DNA from: Citrobacter sp. Res13-Sevr-PEB04-36
GTDB lineage: Bacteria; Pseudomonadota; Gammaproteobacteria; Enterobacterales; Enterobacteriaceae
Direction of reading: 5' to 3'
Assembly: GCF_015672735.1 (NCBI RefSeq)
Contig: NZ_JADABY010000037.1
Location: 1 to 64,000 of the forward strand
Length of the DNA stretch: 64,000 nt
In this document: piece after piece, positions 29,516 to 38,500 of the stretch
Numbering within the stretch: position 1 is the stretch's first letter
Layout of the letters: the number at the start of each line of letters is the position of its first letter
The notes under the pieces: generated by a model
The model's input: only the letters and a program-made list of their open reading frames with translations
Databases searched by the model: none
What the model was told of the DNA's origin: nothing
Translations under genes and position numbers: made by a program

Positions 29516-30211
29516 GTGTTAACGCGTGATTTTTTATTGAATGCCGACTGTAAGACGGCATTTGGTGCTATTGAAGAATCACTACTCTGGTCAGCGGAAC
29601 AACGTGCAGCCTCACTGGCCGCCACGCTCGCTTGCCGACCAGATGATGGACCGGTGTGGATCTTTGGTTATGGATCGTTGATGTGGAACCCGGCCTTAGA
29701 GTTTGAAGAATCGTGTACCGGCACGTTAGTCGGCTGGCATCGGGCATTTTGTCTGCGCCTGACGGCAGGACGAGGCACGGCGTGTCAGCCTGGACGGATG
29801 CTGGCGCTGAAAGAAGGGGGACGTACCACCGGTGTGGCCTACCGCTTGCCGGATGCCTCGCTGGAGCAAGAATTGTCGCTGCTGTGGAAACGCGAAATGA
29901 TCACCGGCTGCTATCTTCCGACCTGGTGTCAGCTCACGCTTGATGACGGGCGGACGGTCAATGCGTTGGTCTTTATTATGGATCCGCGGCATCCGTTGTT
30001 TGAGTCCGATACGCGCGCGCAGGTGATCGCGCCGCTGATTGCCGCCGCCAGTGGGCCACTTGGGACCAACGCGCAGTATCTGTTCTCGCTGGAACAAGAA
30101 CTGTCCCGGTTAGGGATGCAGGATGACTGTCTGAGCGAACTGATCGTCACGGTCAAACGACTGCTGGGCGAGGTGTTACCGGAAGGGGTCATGCGACCAG
30201 GATTTGCCTGA
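29516..30211 (+). CDS. chaC: Glutathione-specific gamma-glutamylcyclotransferase ChaC
   Basis: ChaC cleaves glutathione to 5-oxoproline and Cys-Gly in the cytoplasm. The GTG start at 29516, five bases after a GGAGGT site, gives 231 residues as in E. coli. The substrate-binding motif is FGYGSLMWNP, and the acidic catalytic region lies in LLWKREMITGCYLPTW. It is the only cha gene on this strand because chaB is absent. Confidence 0.95.
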   Translation: MLTRDFLLNADCKTAFGAIEESLLWSAEQRAASLAATLACRPDDGPVWIFGYGSLMWNPALEFEESCTGTLVGWHRAFCLRLTAGRGTACQPGRMLALKEGGRTTGVAYRLPDASLEQELSLLWKREMITGCYLPTWCQLTLDDGRTVNALVFIMDPRHPLFESDTRAQVIAPLIAAASGPLGTNAQYLFSLEQELSRLGMQDDCLSELIVTVKRLLGEVLPEGVMRPGFA

Positions 30212-30220
30212 GCCGGAGAA

Positions 30221-30251
30221 CTGCCCGAGAAGCGAAAGTGCTTTCGGGCAG
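30221..30251 (+). terminator. chaC terminator-like hairpin
   Basis: CTGCCCGA and TCGGGCAG form the outer stem of a 31-base hairpin with a GAAA tip. No clear T-run follows, so termination is not certain. Confidence 0.5.
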
Positions 30252-30258
30252 CTAACTA

Positions 30259-30504
30259 TCAGGCTGCGATATAACTGATGGAATGCTCCAGCGACTGGCT
30301 GTGGCTGTCGATCAGAACATTCCACGTGCCGGTATACGGCACGGTCAGCCATGCGTTATCCCGATCCTGCACGCTTAAAATGTCAGTCTGCGTGTCTTTG
30401 ACGTGATTTTTCTCGCTCATCAGATGAATGTGACAGCGCTCAGAGCAGCGCACTACCACCGTATCTCCACCAAACAATTTCAAACTTGCCTTCACTAATG
30501 CCAT
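30259..30504 (-). CDS. DUF1883-like small protein
   Basis: An 81-residue soluble protein. The pattern (a VVVRCSERCHIHLMS strand, then a hydrophilic insert, then WLTVPYTGTWNVLIDSHS) resembles the DUF1883 family as I remember it, a beta-rich domain of unknown function sometimes fused to TIR-like domains. It contains Cys and His pairs (CSERCHIH) that could bind a metal. It stands alone between chaC and ychN, pointing against chaC. E. coli K-12 has no gene here as far as I recall. Confidence 0.65.
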   Translation of the reverse strand: MALVKASLKLFGGDTVVVRCSERCHIHLMSEKNHVKDTQTDILSVQDRDNAWLTVPYTGTWNVLIDSHSQSLEHSISYIAA

Positions 30505-30767
30505 TTTTCACCCCGTTCTTGAAAACAACGTACTTTCTGTCGAAAGTGCTGCGTGATGTTGTTCACATTTCACTCATGGCATAACACCAAAGGGGGAGGG
30601 ACGGGATGCTGATTTTGATCAAAAAATGGCATAACGATTAAACAAAAATGACAAAATCCCTGAAAAGCGTTGAAAGGGCGTGCTTACGTTTAGAGAAACC
30701 GCGCCCCTGACAGATTAAATCTGGAAATATCCGGCTCTTTCAGTGTGCTTGCCTGAAAAGCCGTCTA

Positions 30768-31121
30768 TCAGAAGGTTAACACCTTATCTGCTGCCAGCGT
30801 CCACTGGGCTAATTCCACCAATGTCCCGACTTCAACGCCGTCAATTAACGGCAGCGTGGTAATGCCACGACCATCGGTGCAGGTTTTGCACAGCTTCACC
30901 GGCACGTTTTGTGCGGTCAGGATCTCCAGCATTTGCTGAATATTGTAGCCTTCCGTCGGCTTCTGCCCGCGTATTCCCGCCGTTACTGCGTCCGACATCA
31001 AAAAAAGTCGCAGGTCGAGGCTGTCATCCTGTTCGCGCAGGGCAATGGCCAGACGCAGACTGTTAAATAACGATTCGCTTCCATAGGCCGCACCGTTCGC
31101 GACGATCACTATCTTTTGCAT
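30768..31121 (-). CDS. ychN: DsrE/F-family sulfur relay protein YchN
   Basis: A 117-residue DsrE/F-like protein, hexameric in E. coli, with the conserved CKTCTDGRGI cysteine motif near residue 78. Its reaction is not established. The start at 31121 gives the opening MQKIVIVANGAAYGSES of the E. coli protein; the upstream open extension is not conserved. It is divergent from nasR. Confidence 0.95.
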   Translation of the reverse strand: MQKIVIVANGAAYGSESLFNSLRLAIALREQDDSLDLRLFLMSDAVTAGIRGQKPTEGYNIQQMLEILTAQNVPVKLCKTCTDGRGITTLPLIDGVEVGTLVELAQWTLAADKVLTF

Positions 31122-31194
31122 TTTGACTCCTGTTGTCAGGGGGGCATGGATATTGCTAGCTCTTTGGGAAAACCCGTTATCCGTGAGAGCAGAG

Positions 31195-32376
31195 ATGATG
31201 ACACATGCGCAAGACCCCGGTGCCACGCAATGGTTTCATCACGCACGCCAGCTTGAGAATACCCAGCTTCGCCAGTTGGCGCAGTCAAGCCAACTAGTGA
31301 CGCGCATTAGCCATCTGGTGCATATGCTACAGTGCGAACGCGGTGCATCCAACATTTGGTTGTGCTCCCGTGGGTCACTTTACGGTCCGGAGGTCCGTGC
31401 CAGCCGCGCACTGGTGGATGAGGAATGTCGACAACTGCACGCGCTGTTTACGCAGCTTATGCCGCAGGCCAGCAGCACGCTATGCCATCGCATCGCCGGT
31501 ACCGTCTGGTGCCTGGCGCAGTTGCCCGCATTGCGTGAAGCGGTCAGCGGGCAGGCGTTAGATGCGCAACAGGCCATGGCGCAGTACAACCGTGCGCTGC
31601 GGCATGTGCTCGGTATTGTCCCGCAACTTAATGACAGTATTGATGACCCCTACGTTGCCCGCGGGATGGTGGCCCTGTACAGCTTTATGCAGGGCAAAGA
31701 GCTGGTGGGGCAAGAGCGGGCATTGGGCGCGATTGGCTTTACGCTTGGCGAATTTGAGCCGCCTATGCGCCAGGCGCTGGTGGATCGGATCGACGGACAG
31801 CAGCCGTGCTTTGAAGCCTTTAGCTCACTGGCCTCACCGGCGCTGGTGCAGCATTTTCGCCAGCAGTGTGAAGCCTCTGGCACGATTGAACAGTTGCGTC
31901 GACAGGTTTGCACGCGACACCCGCAGGCCGATAACGGCGAAAGCACGCTGCGCTGGTTTACGTTGCAGACCCAGCGGCTGGAACGTTTACGCGACGTGGA
32001 GGAGAGGCTGATCGGCGAGCTGATGCAGGCCGTTGAGCGGCGTCTGGCGGAAGACGCCAACGCGCTGCCGCTCGATAACTGGCTTGATGATAGCGCCGAT
32101 GACAACCTCTGCCTGCGTCGCGACAAACAGCTTCTGCTGCTGGTTCGCCAGCAGGCACGCCAGCTCGAGCAGATGAGCGGCCAACTGGCGTCGCTACAGG
32201 ATACGTTAGAAGAGCGGAAGGTGATTGATAAGGCGAAAAGTGTACTGATGAATCATCACAATATGAGTGAGGAACAGGCCTGGCAACGGCTGCGCAAAAT
32301 GGCGATGGATAAAAATCAGCGGATGGTGGATATCGCCCGTGCGTTGTTGACCGTGAAATCACTTATTCAGGGATAG
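31195..32376 (+). CDS. nasR: Nitrate/nitrite-responsive antiterminator NasR
   Basis: A 393-residue regulator. The N-terminal NIT domain (about residues 30-300) senses nitrate and nitrite. The C-terminal ANTAR domain (last 60 residues, LEERKVIDKAKSVLMNHHNMSEEQAW) binds RNA. In Klebsiella, NasR binds the nasF leader when nitrate is present and prevents termination. The ATG at 31195 follows GAGAGCAGAG; an ATG three bases later is possible. The target hairpins lie 133-210 bases downstream of its stop, so regulator and site are adjacent. Confidence 0.93.
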   Translation: MMTHAQDPGATQWFHHARQLENTQLRQLAQSSQLVTRISHLVHMLQCERGASNIWLCSRGSLYGPEVRASRALVDEECRQLHALFTQLMPQASSTLCHRIAGTVWCLAQLPALREAVSGQALDAQQAMAQYNRALRHVLGIVPQLNDSIDDPYVARGMVALYSFMQGKELVGQERALGAIGFTLGEFEPPMRQALVDRIDGQQPCFEAFSSLASPALVQHFRQQCEASGTIEQLRRQVCTRHPQADNGESTLRWFTLQTQRLERLRDVEERLIGELMQAVERRLAEDANALPLDNWLDDSADDNLCLRRDKQLLLLVRQQARQLEQMSGQLASLQDTLEERKVIDKAKSVLMNHHNMSEEQAWQRLRKMAMDKNQRMVDIARALLTVKSLIQG

Positions 32377-32380
32377 CGGC

Positions 32381-32419
32381 TGCACAACAGACGAGCAGCC
32401 TCTGCCATATTCGGGTGCA
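32381..32419. promoter_or_regulatory. Possible NtrC half-sites upstream of the nas promoter
   Basis: TGCAC (32381-32385) and GGTGCA (32414-32419) match halves of the NtrC site but are not correctly spaced as a pair. They lie about 80-110 bases before the inferred start site, a normal distance for NtrC. Confidence 0.3.
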
Positions 32420-32468
32420 AAATAACGTCACCGGGAGGTAAAAGCCGCTCAGCGCGCCAGCGAAATTC

Positions 32469-32484
32469 TGGCATCCGAATTGCA
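32469..32484 (+). promoter_or_regulatory. Sigma-54 promoter of the nas operon
   Basis: TGGCATCCGAATTGCA matches the sigma-54 consensus, with the invariant GG and GC separated by exactly ten bases. It gives a start site near 32495, so the leader would contain the antitermination hairpins. This agrees with nitrogen (Ntr) control of nas genes known from Klebsiella. Confidence 0.85.
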
Positions 32485-32508
32485 TTCATCTCTACAGACA
32501 GTTTAGCA

Positions 32509-32528
32509 ACAGACCAACGGCGGTTTGT
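32509..32528 (+). promoter_or_regulatory. NasR-binding hairpin 1:2 in the nasF leader
   Basis: ACAGACC pairs with GGTTTGT (one G-T pair) around the six-base loop AACGGC. A hexanucleotide loop upstream of the terminator is the feature that NasR recognises in the Klebsiella nasF leader. Confidence 0.75.
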
Positions 32529-32545
32529 CTGCTTTGAGGATAAAG

Positions 32546-32586
32546 GCGTCCTGCAATGCTTCGGCATTGCCGGGCGCTTTTTTTTT
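32546..32586 (+). terminator. Leader terminator (hairpin 3:4) controlled by NasR
   Basis: GCAATGC pairs with GCATTGC around TTCG, extended by GCG/CGC pairs, and is followed by nine Ts. It stops transcription 17 bases before nasF unless NasR is active. Confidence 0.9.
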
Positions 32587-32602
32587 GTTATGGGGAGCAT
32601 GT

Positions 32603-33862
32603 ATGGGTGACAGAACAGTTTTGCTAACGCGGCGGCGATTCCTGCAGGCCAGCGCCGCCATCGGGGGGGCATCCCTGATTTCCGGCCTGATGCCATCGGT
32701 GTGGGCTGCAGGGTCTGACGCGCCAGAAATGACCACGGTCAGAGTGGGCTTCATTCCCCTCACTGACTGCGCGCCGTTGGTGATTGCCGCGTTGAAAGGC
32801 TTTGATAAAAAGTACGGCATTACGCTGGTGCCCAGCAAAGAGGCCAGTTGGGCGGCGGTACGTGACAAACTGGTTTCCGGCGAACTGGACGCCGCCCACG
32901 TTCTGTATGGACTCTTGTACGGGCTGGAGTTGGGCATCGCCAGCAAACCGCAGGCGATGGCAAATCTGATGACGCTGAACCAAAACGGCCAGGCCATCAC
33001 GCTGTCTGCTGCGCTGCAGGAGCAGGGGATCACCGACGCGCCGTCGCTGAAAAAGCTGATTGCCGGGCAGGCGCCAGGAACCTACACCTTCGCGCATACC
33101 TTTCCTACCGGCACGCACGCCATGTGGCTCTATTACTGGCTGGCCAGCGCCGACATCAATCCGTTTACCGATATCCGTACCGTGGTGGTGCCGCCGCCGC
33201 AAATGGTGATGAACATGCGCATCGGCAATATGAGCGGTTTCTGCGTCGGCGAGCCGTGGAATGCGCGGGCCATTAACGACCGCATCGGATTTACCGCCGC
33301 TACCTCGCAGGCAATCTGGCCCGATCATCCGGAAAAAGTGCTCGGCACGCGCCGGGAATGGGTGGAGAAGCATCCGCACACCGCCCGGGCGCTGGTCAGC
33401 GCCGTACTTGAGGCGTCACGCTGGATTGACGCCAGCGAGGCCAACAAACGTGAAACGGCGCAAATCCTTGCCGGGCGCGCCTGGCTCAATACCAAAGCAC
33501 AGTACCTGACCGGGCGCATGCTGGGCGAATACGACAACGGTGCTGGTCATCGCTGGCAGGACGCGCACCCGATCCAATTCTTTCGTGACGGAGAAGTCAG
33601 CTTCCCGTGGCACTCGGACGGCATGTGGTTCCTGACGCAGTTCCGTCGTTGGGGGCTGCTTAAGCAGGCGCCGGACTATGCGGATATTGCGGCCAGGGTC
33701 AACCGTATTGATATCTGGCGCGACGCAGCGACGGCCGTTGGCGGCATAACCCCGCCTGCGCAGCTATTGCGTACCAGCACGCTGATGGACGGTGCCGTGT
33801 GGGACGGTCGCGACCCGGAAGCGTATGCCAACCGATTTACCCTCCACCGTAAAGGAGCCTGA
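32603..33862 (+). CDS. nasF: Nitrate ABC transporter substrate-binding protein NasF
   Basis: A 419-residue periplasmic nitrate-binding protein of the NrtA/NasF/SsuA class. The N-terminus carries a twin-arginine-type signal (TRRRFLQASAAIGGA), cleaved near VWA-AG. The body shows VGFIPLTDCAPLVIAALKGF and the nitrate-family VCARHTFPTGTHAMW-like segment (AHTFPTGTHAMWLYYWL). The ATG at 32603 follows GGGGAG and lies just after the leader terminator. nasE follows after one base. Confidence 0.95.
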   Translation: MGDRTVLLTRRRFLQASAAIGGASLISGLMPSVWAAGSDAPEMTTVRVGFIPLTDCAPLVIAALKGFDKKYGITLVPSKEASWAAVRDKLVSGELDAAHVLYGLLYGLELGIASKPQAMANLMTLNQNGQAITLSAALQEQGITDAPSLKKLIAGQAPGTYTFAHTFPTGTHAMWLYYWLASADINPFTDIRTVVVPPPQMVMNMRIGNMSGFCVGEPWNARAINDRIGFTAATSQAIWPDHPEKVLGTRREWVEKHPHTARALVSAVLEASRWIDASEANKRETAQILAGRAWLNTKAQYLTGRMLGEYDNGAGHRWQDAHPIQFFRDGEVSFPWHSDGMWFLTQFRRWGLLKQAPDYADIAARVNRIDIWRDAATAVGGITPPAQLLRTSTLMDGAVWDGRDPEAYANRFTLHRKGA

Positions 33863-33863
33863 G

Positions 33864-34739
33864 ATGAAACAAAACACGCAACTAAAAACCTCTGAACCGG
33901 CTGTGGGGGAGGTGATCACGCTGTCAGCCGTGACTGTGAGAAAACGCAAAACGCCGGGCTCTTTGTGGCTGCACGCGTGGGTCAGGCGAGCCGTGCCCGC
34001 GCTGCTGGGGATGGGCCTGCTGGTGGTGTGCTGGCAACTGGCGGCGATCAACAGCCAGGGATTTCCGACGCCGCTCAGCACGCTGGACTCGGCGCTGACG
34101 CTGTTTGCTGACCCGTTCTATAACAATGGGCCGAACGATATGGGCATCGGCTGGAACGTGCTGGCGTCATTGCAGCGGGTGGCCATTGGTTTTGGCCTCG
34201 CGGCGCTAGTCGGCATCCCGCTCGGATTTCTGATTGGCCGATTTACCTTCGCCTCACACATGTTTTCACCGCTGGTCGCGCTGCTGCGCCCGGTCAGCCC
34301 GCTGGCCTGGCTACCGATTGGGTTGCTGCTGTTTCAAAAGGCGGAACCGGCCTCCAGCTGGACCATTTTTATCTGCTCCATCTGGCCGATGGTGATCAAC
34401 ACCGCCGAAGGGGTGCGCAGAATTCCTGATGATTATCTCAACGTCGCCCGCGTGCTGCAGCTCTCCGAGTGGACGGTGATGCGCCGCATCCTTTTTCCTG
34501 CCGTGCTGCCTGCGATCCTCACCGGCATGCGGCTGTCTATCGGTATTGCCTGGCTGGTGATTGTGGCCGCCGAAATGCTCACCGGTGGACTGGGTATCGG
34601 CTTTTGGATTTGGAATGAGTGGAACAACCTCAACGTCGAAAACATTCTTATCGCCATTGTCATTATCGGCGTCGTGGGCCTGCTGCTTGAGCAGGGGCTG
34701 ATGCGGGTCGCCCGTCGTTTTAGCTGGCAGGAAAAATAA
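33864..34739 (+). CDS. nasE: Nitrate ABC transporter permease NasE
   Basis: A 291-residue inner membrane permease with about six hydrophobic segments. The cytoplasmic coupling loop has the EAA pattern (INTAEGVRRIPDDYLNVARVLQLSEW). It pairs with NasF and NasD to import nitrate. The ATG at 33864 follows the nasF stop by one base. Confidence 0.95.
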   Translation: MKQNTQLKTSEPAVGEVITLSAVTVRKRKTPGSLWLHAWVRRAVPALLGMGLLVVCWQLAAINSQGFPTPLSTLDSALTLFADPFYNNGPNDMGIGWNVLASLQRVAIGFGLAALVGIPLGFLIGRFTFASHMFSPLVALLRPVSPLAWLPIGLLLFQKAEPASSWTIFICSIWPMVINTAEGVRRIPDDYLNVARVLQLSEWTVMRRILFPAVLPAILTGMRLSIGIAWLVIVAAEMLTGGLGIGFWIWNEWNNLNVENILIAIVIIGVVGLLLEQGLMRVARRFSWQEK

Positions 34740-34748
34740 GGAAACCGC

Positions 34749-35537
34749 ATGAAACCCATTATTCAGGTACAGGCAGTGAGCCAACGTTTTTCCACCGCCA
34801 GCGGCGAGTTTCTGGCGCTGCAAAACGTCTCGTTTGATATCCATGAAGGTGAAACGGTCAGCCTGATTGGTCATTCCGGCTGCGGGAAATCGACGCTGCT
34901 GAATTTGATCGCTGGCATCACGTTACCCACTGAAGGCGGCCTGCTTTGCGATAACCGCGAAATTGCCGGGCCGGGGCCGGAGCGGGCGGTTGTATTCCAG
35001 AATCATTCATTGCTGCCGTGGCTGAGCTGCTTTGACAACGTGGCGCTGGCGGTCGATCAGGTCTTTCGCCGCACCATGAACAAGGCCGAGCGGCGCGAGT
35101 GGATTGCGCACAATCTTGAACGGGTGCAGATGGGCCACGCGATGCACAAACATCCAGGCGAGGTTTCCGGCGGCATGAAGCAGCGAGTGGGCATTGCCCG
35201 TGCGCTGGCCATGAAACCCAAAGTGCTGCTGATGGATGAACCGTTTGGCGCGCTGGATGCACTCACCAGGGCACATTTGCAGGACACGGTGATGCAGATC
35301 CAGCAATCGCTGAACACCACCATTGTGCTGATCACCCATGACGTCGATGAGGCGGTGCTGCTCTCTGATCGGGTGATGATGATGACCAACGGCCCGGCGG
35401 CCACGGTGGGCGAGATTCTGGCGGTAAATCTGCCGCGCCCGCGTAACCGCGTCCAGTTGGCGGATGACAGCCGTTATCACCACCTGCGGCAACGCATCCT
35501 CCACTTCCTGTATGAGAAACAGCCGAAGGCGGCGTAA
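34749..35537 (+). CDS. nasD: Nitrate ABC transporter ATPase NasD
   Basis: A 262-residue ATPase. Walker A is GHSGCGKST, the signature is VSGGMKQRVGIARAL, and Walker B is KVLLMDEPFGALD. It energises nitrate uptake through NasE. The fused nitrite reductase gene starts nine bases after its stop. Confidence 0.95.
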   Translation: MKPIIQVQAVSQRFSTASGEFLALQNVSFDIHEGETVSLIGHSGCGKSTLLNLIAGITLPTEGGLLCDNREIAGPGPERAVVFQNHSLLPWLSCFDNVALAVDQVFRRTMNKAERREWIAHNLERVQMGHAMHKHPGEVSGGMKQRVGIARALAMKPKVLLMDEPFGALDALTRAHLQDTVMQIQQSLNTTIVLITHDVDEAVLLSDRVMMMTNGPAATVGEILAVNLPRPRNRVQLADDSRYHHLRQRILHFLYEKQPKAA

Positions 35538-35546
35538 GGGGGCGAT

Positions 35547-38500
35547 ATGGCGCAACGACTGGTCATTGTGGGGCACGGCATGGCGGCGACGCGCCTGACC
35601 GAGGCGCTGCTGGCGTTCAAGCGCAGCGACATCGCGATCACGCTTATCGGTGAGGAACCGCAGCTGGCCTATAACCGCATCCAGCTATCTCCGGTGCTGG
35701 GTGGGGAGAAGACGTTTGCCCACACGCTGCTTCATCCGCGCCAGTGGTATACCGACCACGGCGTGACGGTGCTGAGCGGGGAACGCGTGCTGGCCGTTGA
35801 TGCTGCGTGCCGCCGGGTGACGACCACCAGGCGCATCCTTGAGTGGGATGAGCTGGTTTTTGCCACCGGCTCGGTGCCGTTTATTCCGCCAATTCCCGGC
35901 GGTGAGCAGGCACATGTGCACGCGTTTCGCACGATGGCGGATGTGGAGGCCATCTTGCAACGACCGGGCCCGGTGGTGGTGCTTGGCGGCGGCGTACTCG
36001 GCGTGGAGGCGGCGGCAGCGCTACGGCTAGACTGTGACAACGTCACGTTAATTCATCGCGCCGAACGGCTGATGGAACACCAGCTGGATCGGCAGGCCAG
36101 CGATCTGTTGCAGGCCCAGCTGACAGCGCGCGGTATTCGCTGCGTACTCAATTCCGGGATTACGTGTATTGAGGGAGAGCGCGTCACATTGCTGGATGGT
36201 GAGCAGTTGGCCGCGCAGCGGGTGGTGATGGCGACCGGCGTCAAACCCAATATCCACCTGGCGCAGCAGAGCGGTGTGAGCTGCCAGCGGGGGATCGTGG
36301 TGGACGCACAACTGCGTACCACCGTCGCAGGCATCAGCGCGGTGGGCGAGTGTTGTGAAATTAACGGCCAGACCTGGGGGCTGGTGGCACCGTGCCTGCA
36401 GCAGGCCGAGGTGCTGGCTGCACGCCTGGCAGGCCAGAACGGCGAGGGATTTCGTTGGCAGGATCGCGGCACGCGCCTGAAGGTGACGGGAATCGAACTG
36501 TTCAGCGCGGGGGTAACGGACGCCGAACCCACGGATACCGCGTTGAGTAGCTGGGATCCGCTCAGCGGACACTACCGCCGTCTGCTGATTCGCGACGGAA
36601 AACTCCATGGCGTGCTGTTAATGGGCAATTGCCGCAGCGCTGCGCCGCTCACCGATTTGCTGGACGCACGCGCGACGGCAAATTCCGCCTGGCTGTTTGA
36701 CCGCTTTGATACGCAGCCACCGGCTGCAGGACTGATGACGATGACAAAACCGACGCTGGCTGTTGTGGGACACGGTATGGTTGGCCACCATTTTCTTGAG
36801 CAATGCGTAAGCCGCAACCTGCATATGCAGTATCACATCGTGGTGTTCGGCGAAGAACGTTATGCCGCCTATGATCGGGTACATCTTTCCGAGTACTTCG
36901 CCGGGCGCAGCGCGCAGTCTCTGTCACTGGTGGACGAGGACTTCTTTGCGCGTCACGGTATCGAGCTGCGACTTGCGCAGTGCGTGACGGAAATAGACCG
37001 TGAAGCACGGGTTATCCGTACTGCCAGTGGCCATGAAACCCACTGGGATGCGCTGGTGCTGGCCACCGGATCGTACCCGTTTGTGCCGCCGGTAAAAGGC
37101 GGTGATTCCGCGGATTGTTTTGTTTACCGTACGCTCGACGATCTCGATGCCATTGCGGAAAAAGCAAAAAATGCCCGGCGTGGGGTGGTGATTGGCGGTG
37201 GGCTGCTTGGGCTGGAGGCGGCCAATGCGCTGCGCCAGCTTGGGCTGGAAACCCATGTCGTTGAATTCGCCGCGAACCTGATGGCGGTGCAACTGGATAA
37301 TGCCGGCGCCGCTATGCTGCGCGAAAAAATTGAGGCGTTGGGCGTGGGGGTGCATACCGCAAAATCCACCCGCGAAATTGAGCGTACGCCAGACGGCCTG
37401 GTGCTGCATTTTGCCGACGGAGAGCGGCTGGAGACCGATCTGGTGGTGTTCTCCGCCGGTATTCGCCCGCAGGATACGCTGGCTCGCCGCAGTGGCTTAC
37501 ACCTCGGCGATCGCGGTGGAATAAGCATTGATAGCCACTGCCGCACGTCAGATGACGCCATTTACGCCATTGGCGAGTGCGCGCTGTGGGAAGGGCGGAT
37601 ATTTGGACTGGTGGCGCCGGGCTATCAGATGGCGCGCGTTGCCGCCGCGCGGCTGGCCGGGGAAGAGGCAAGTTTTGGCGGGGCGGACATGAGCACTAAG
37701 CTCAAGCTGCTCGGCGTTGATGTGGCGTCATTTGGTGATGCGCAGGCGCGCACGCCGGGGGCGCAAAGCTATCAGTGGACCCACGGCCCGCAGCAAATCT
37801 ACAAGAAAATCGTCGTCAGCGCCGATGGCAAAACGCTGCTGGGCGGCGTGTTGGTGGGCGATGCCAGCGATTACGCCACGCTACTGCAAATGATGTTGAA
37901 CGGGCTGGCGCTGCCCGCGCAGCCGGAATCGCTGATCCTGCCTGCTGTGGCGGGCGGCGCACCGAAAGCGCCTGGGGTGGCGGCACTCCCTGACACTGCA
38001 CAAATTTGCTCTTGTCATAACGTCAGCAAGGCCGATATCTGCCGGGCGGTCAGCGCCGGGGCGACGGATATCGGTGCAATAAAACAGTGTACCAAAGCGG
38101 CAACCGGCTGCGGCGGGTGCAGCGCACTGGTCAAACAGGTGATGGAGCATCAGCTGGCCGCGCAGGGCGTGGAGATCAAAAAGGATATCTGTGAACACTT
38201 TCCCTGGTCGCGTCAGGAAATCTATCACCTGGTGCGGGTGAATCATATTCACACCTTCGAACAGTTGATTGCCCGCTATGGACACGGGCACGGCTGTGAA
38301 ATTTGTAAACCGCTGGTGGGGTCGGTGCTGGCCTCCTGTTGGAATGAGTATCTGCTTAAACCTGCGCATCTGCCGTTGCAGGATACGAACGATCGCTATT
38401 TTGCCAATATTCAAAAAGACGGATCGTATTCGGTGGTTCCGCGCATGCCAGCGGGGGAAGTGACGCCGGATGGTCTGATTGCCATTGGTCAGATTGCTAA

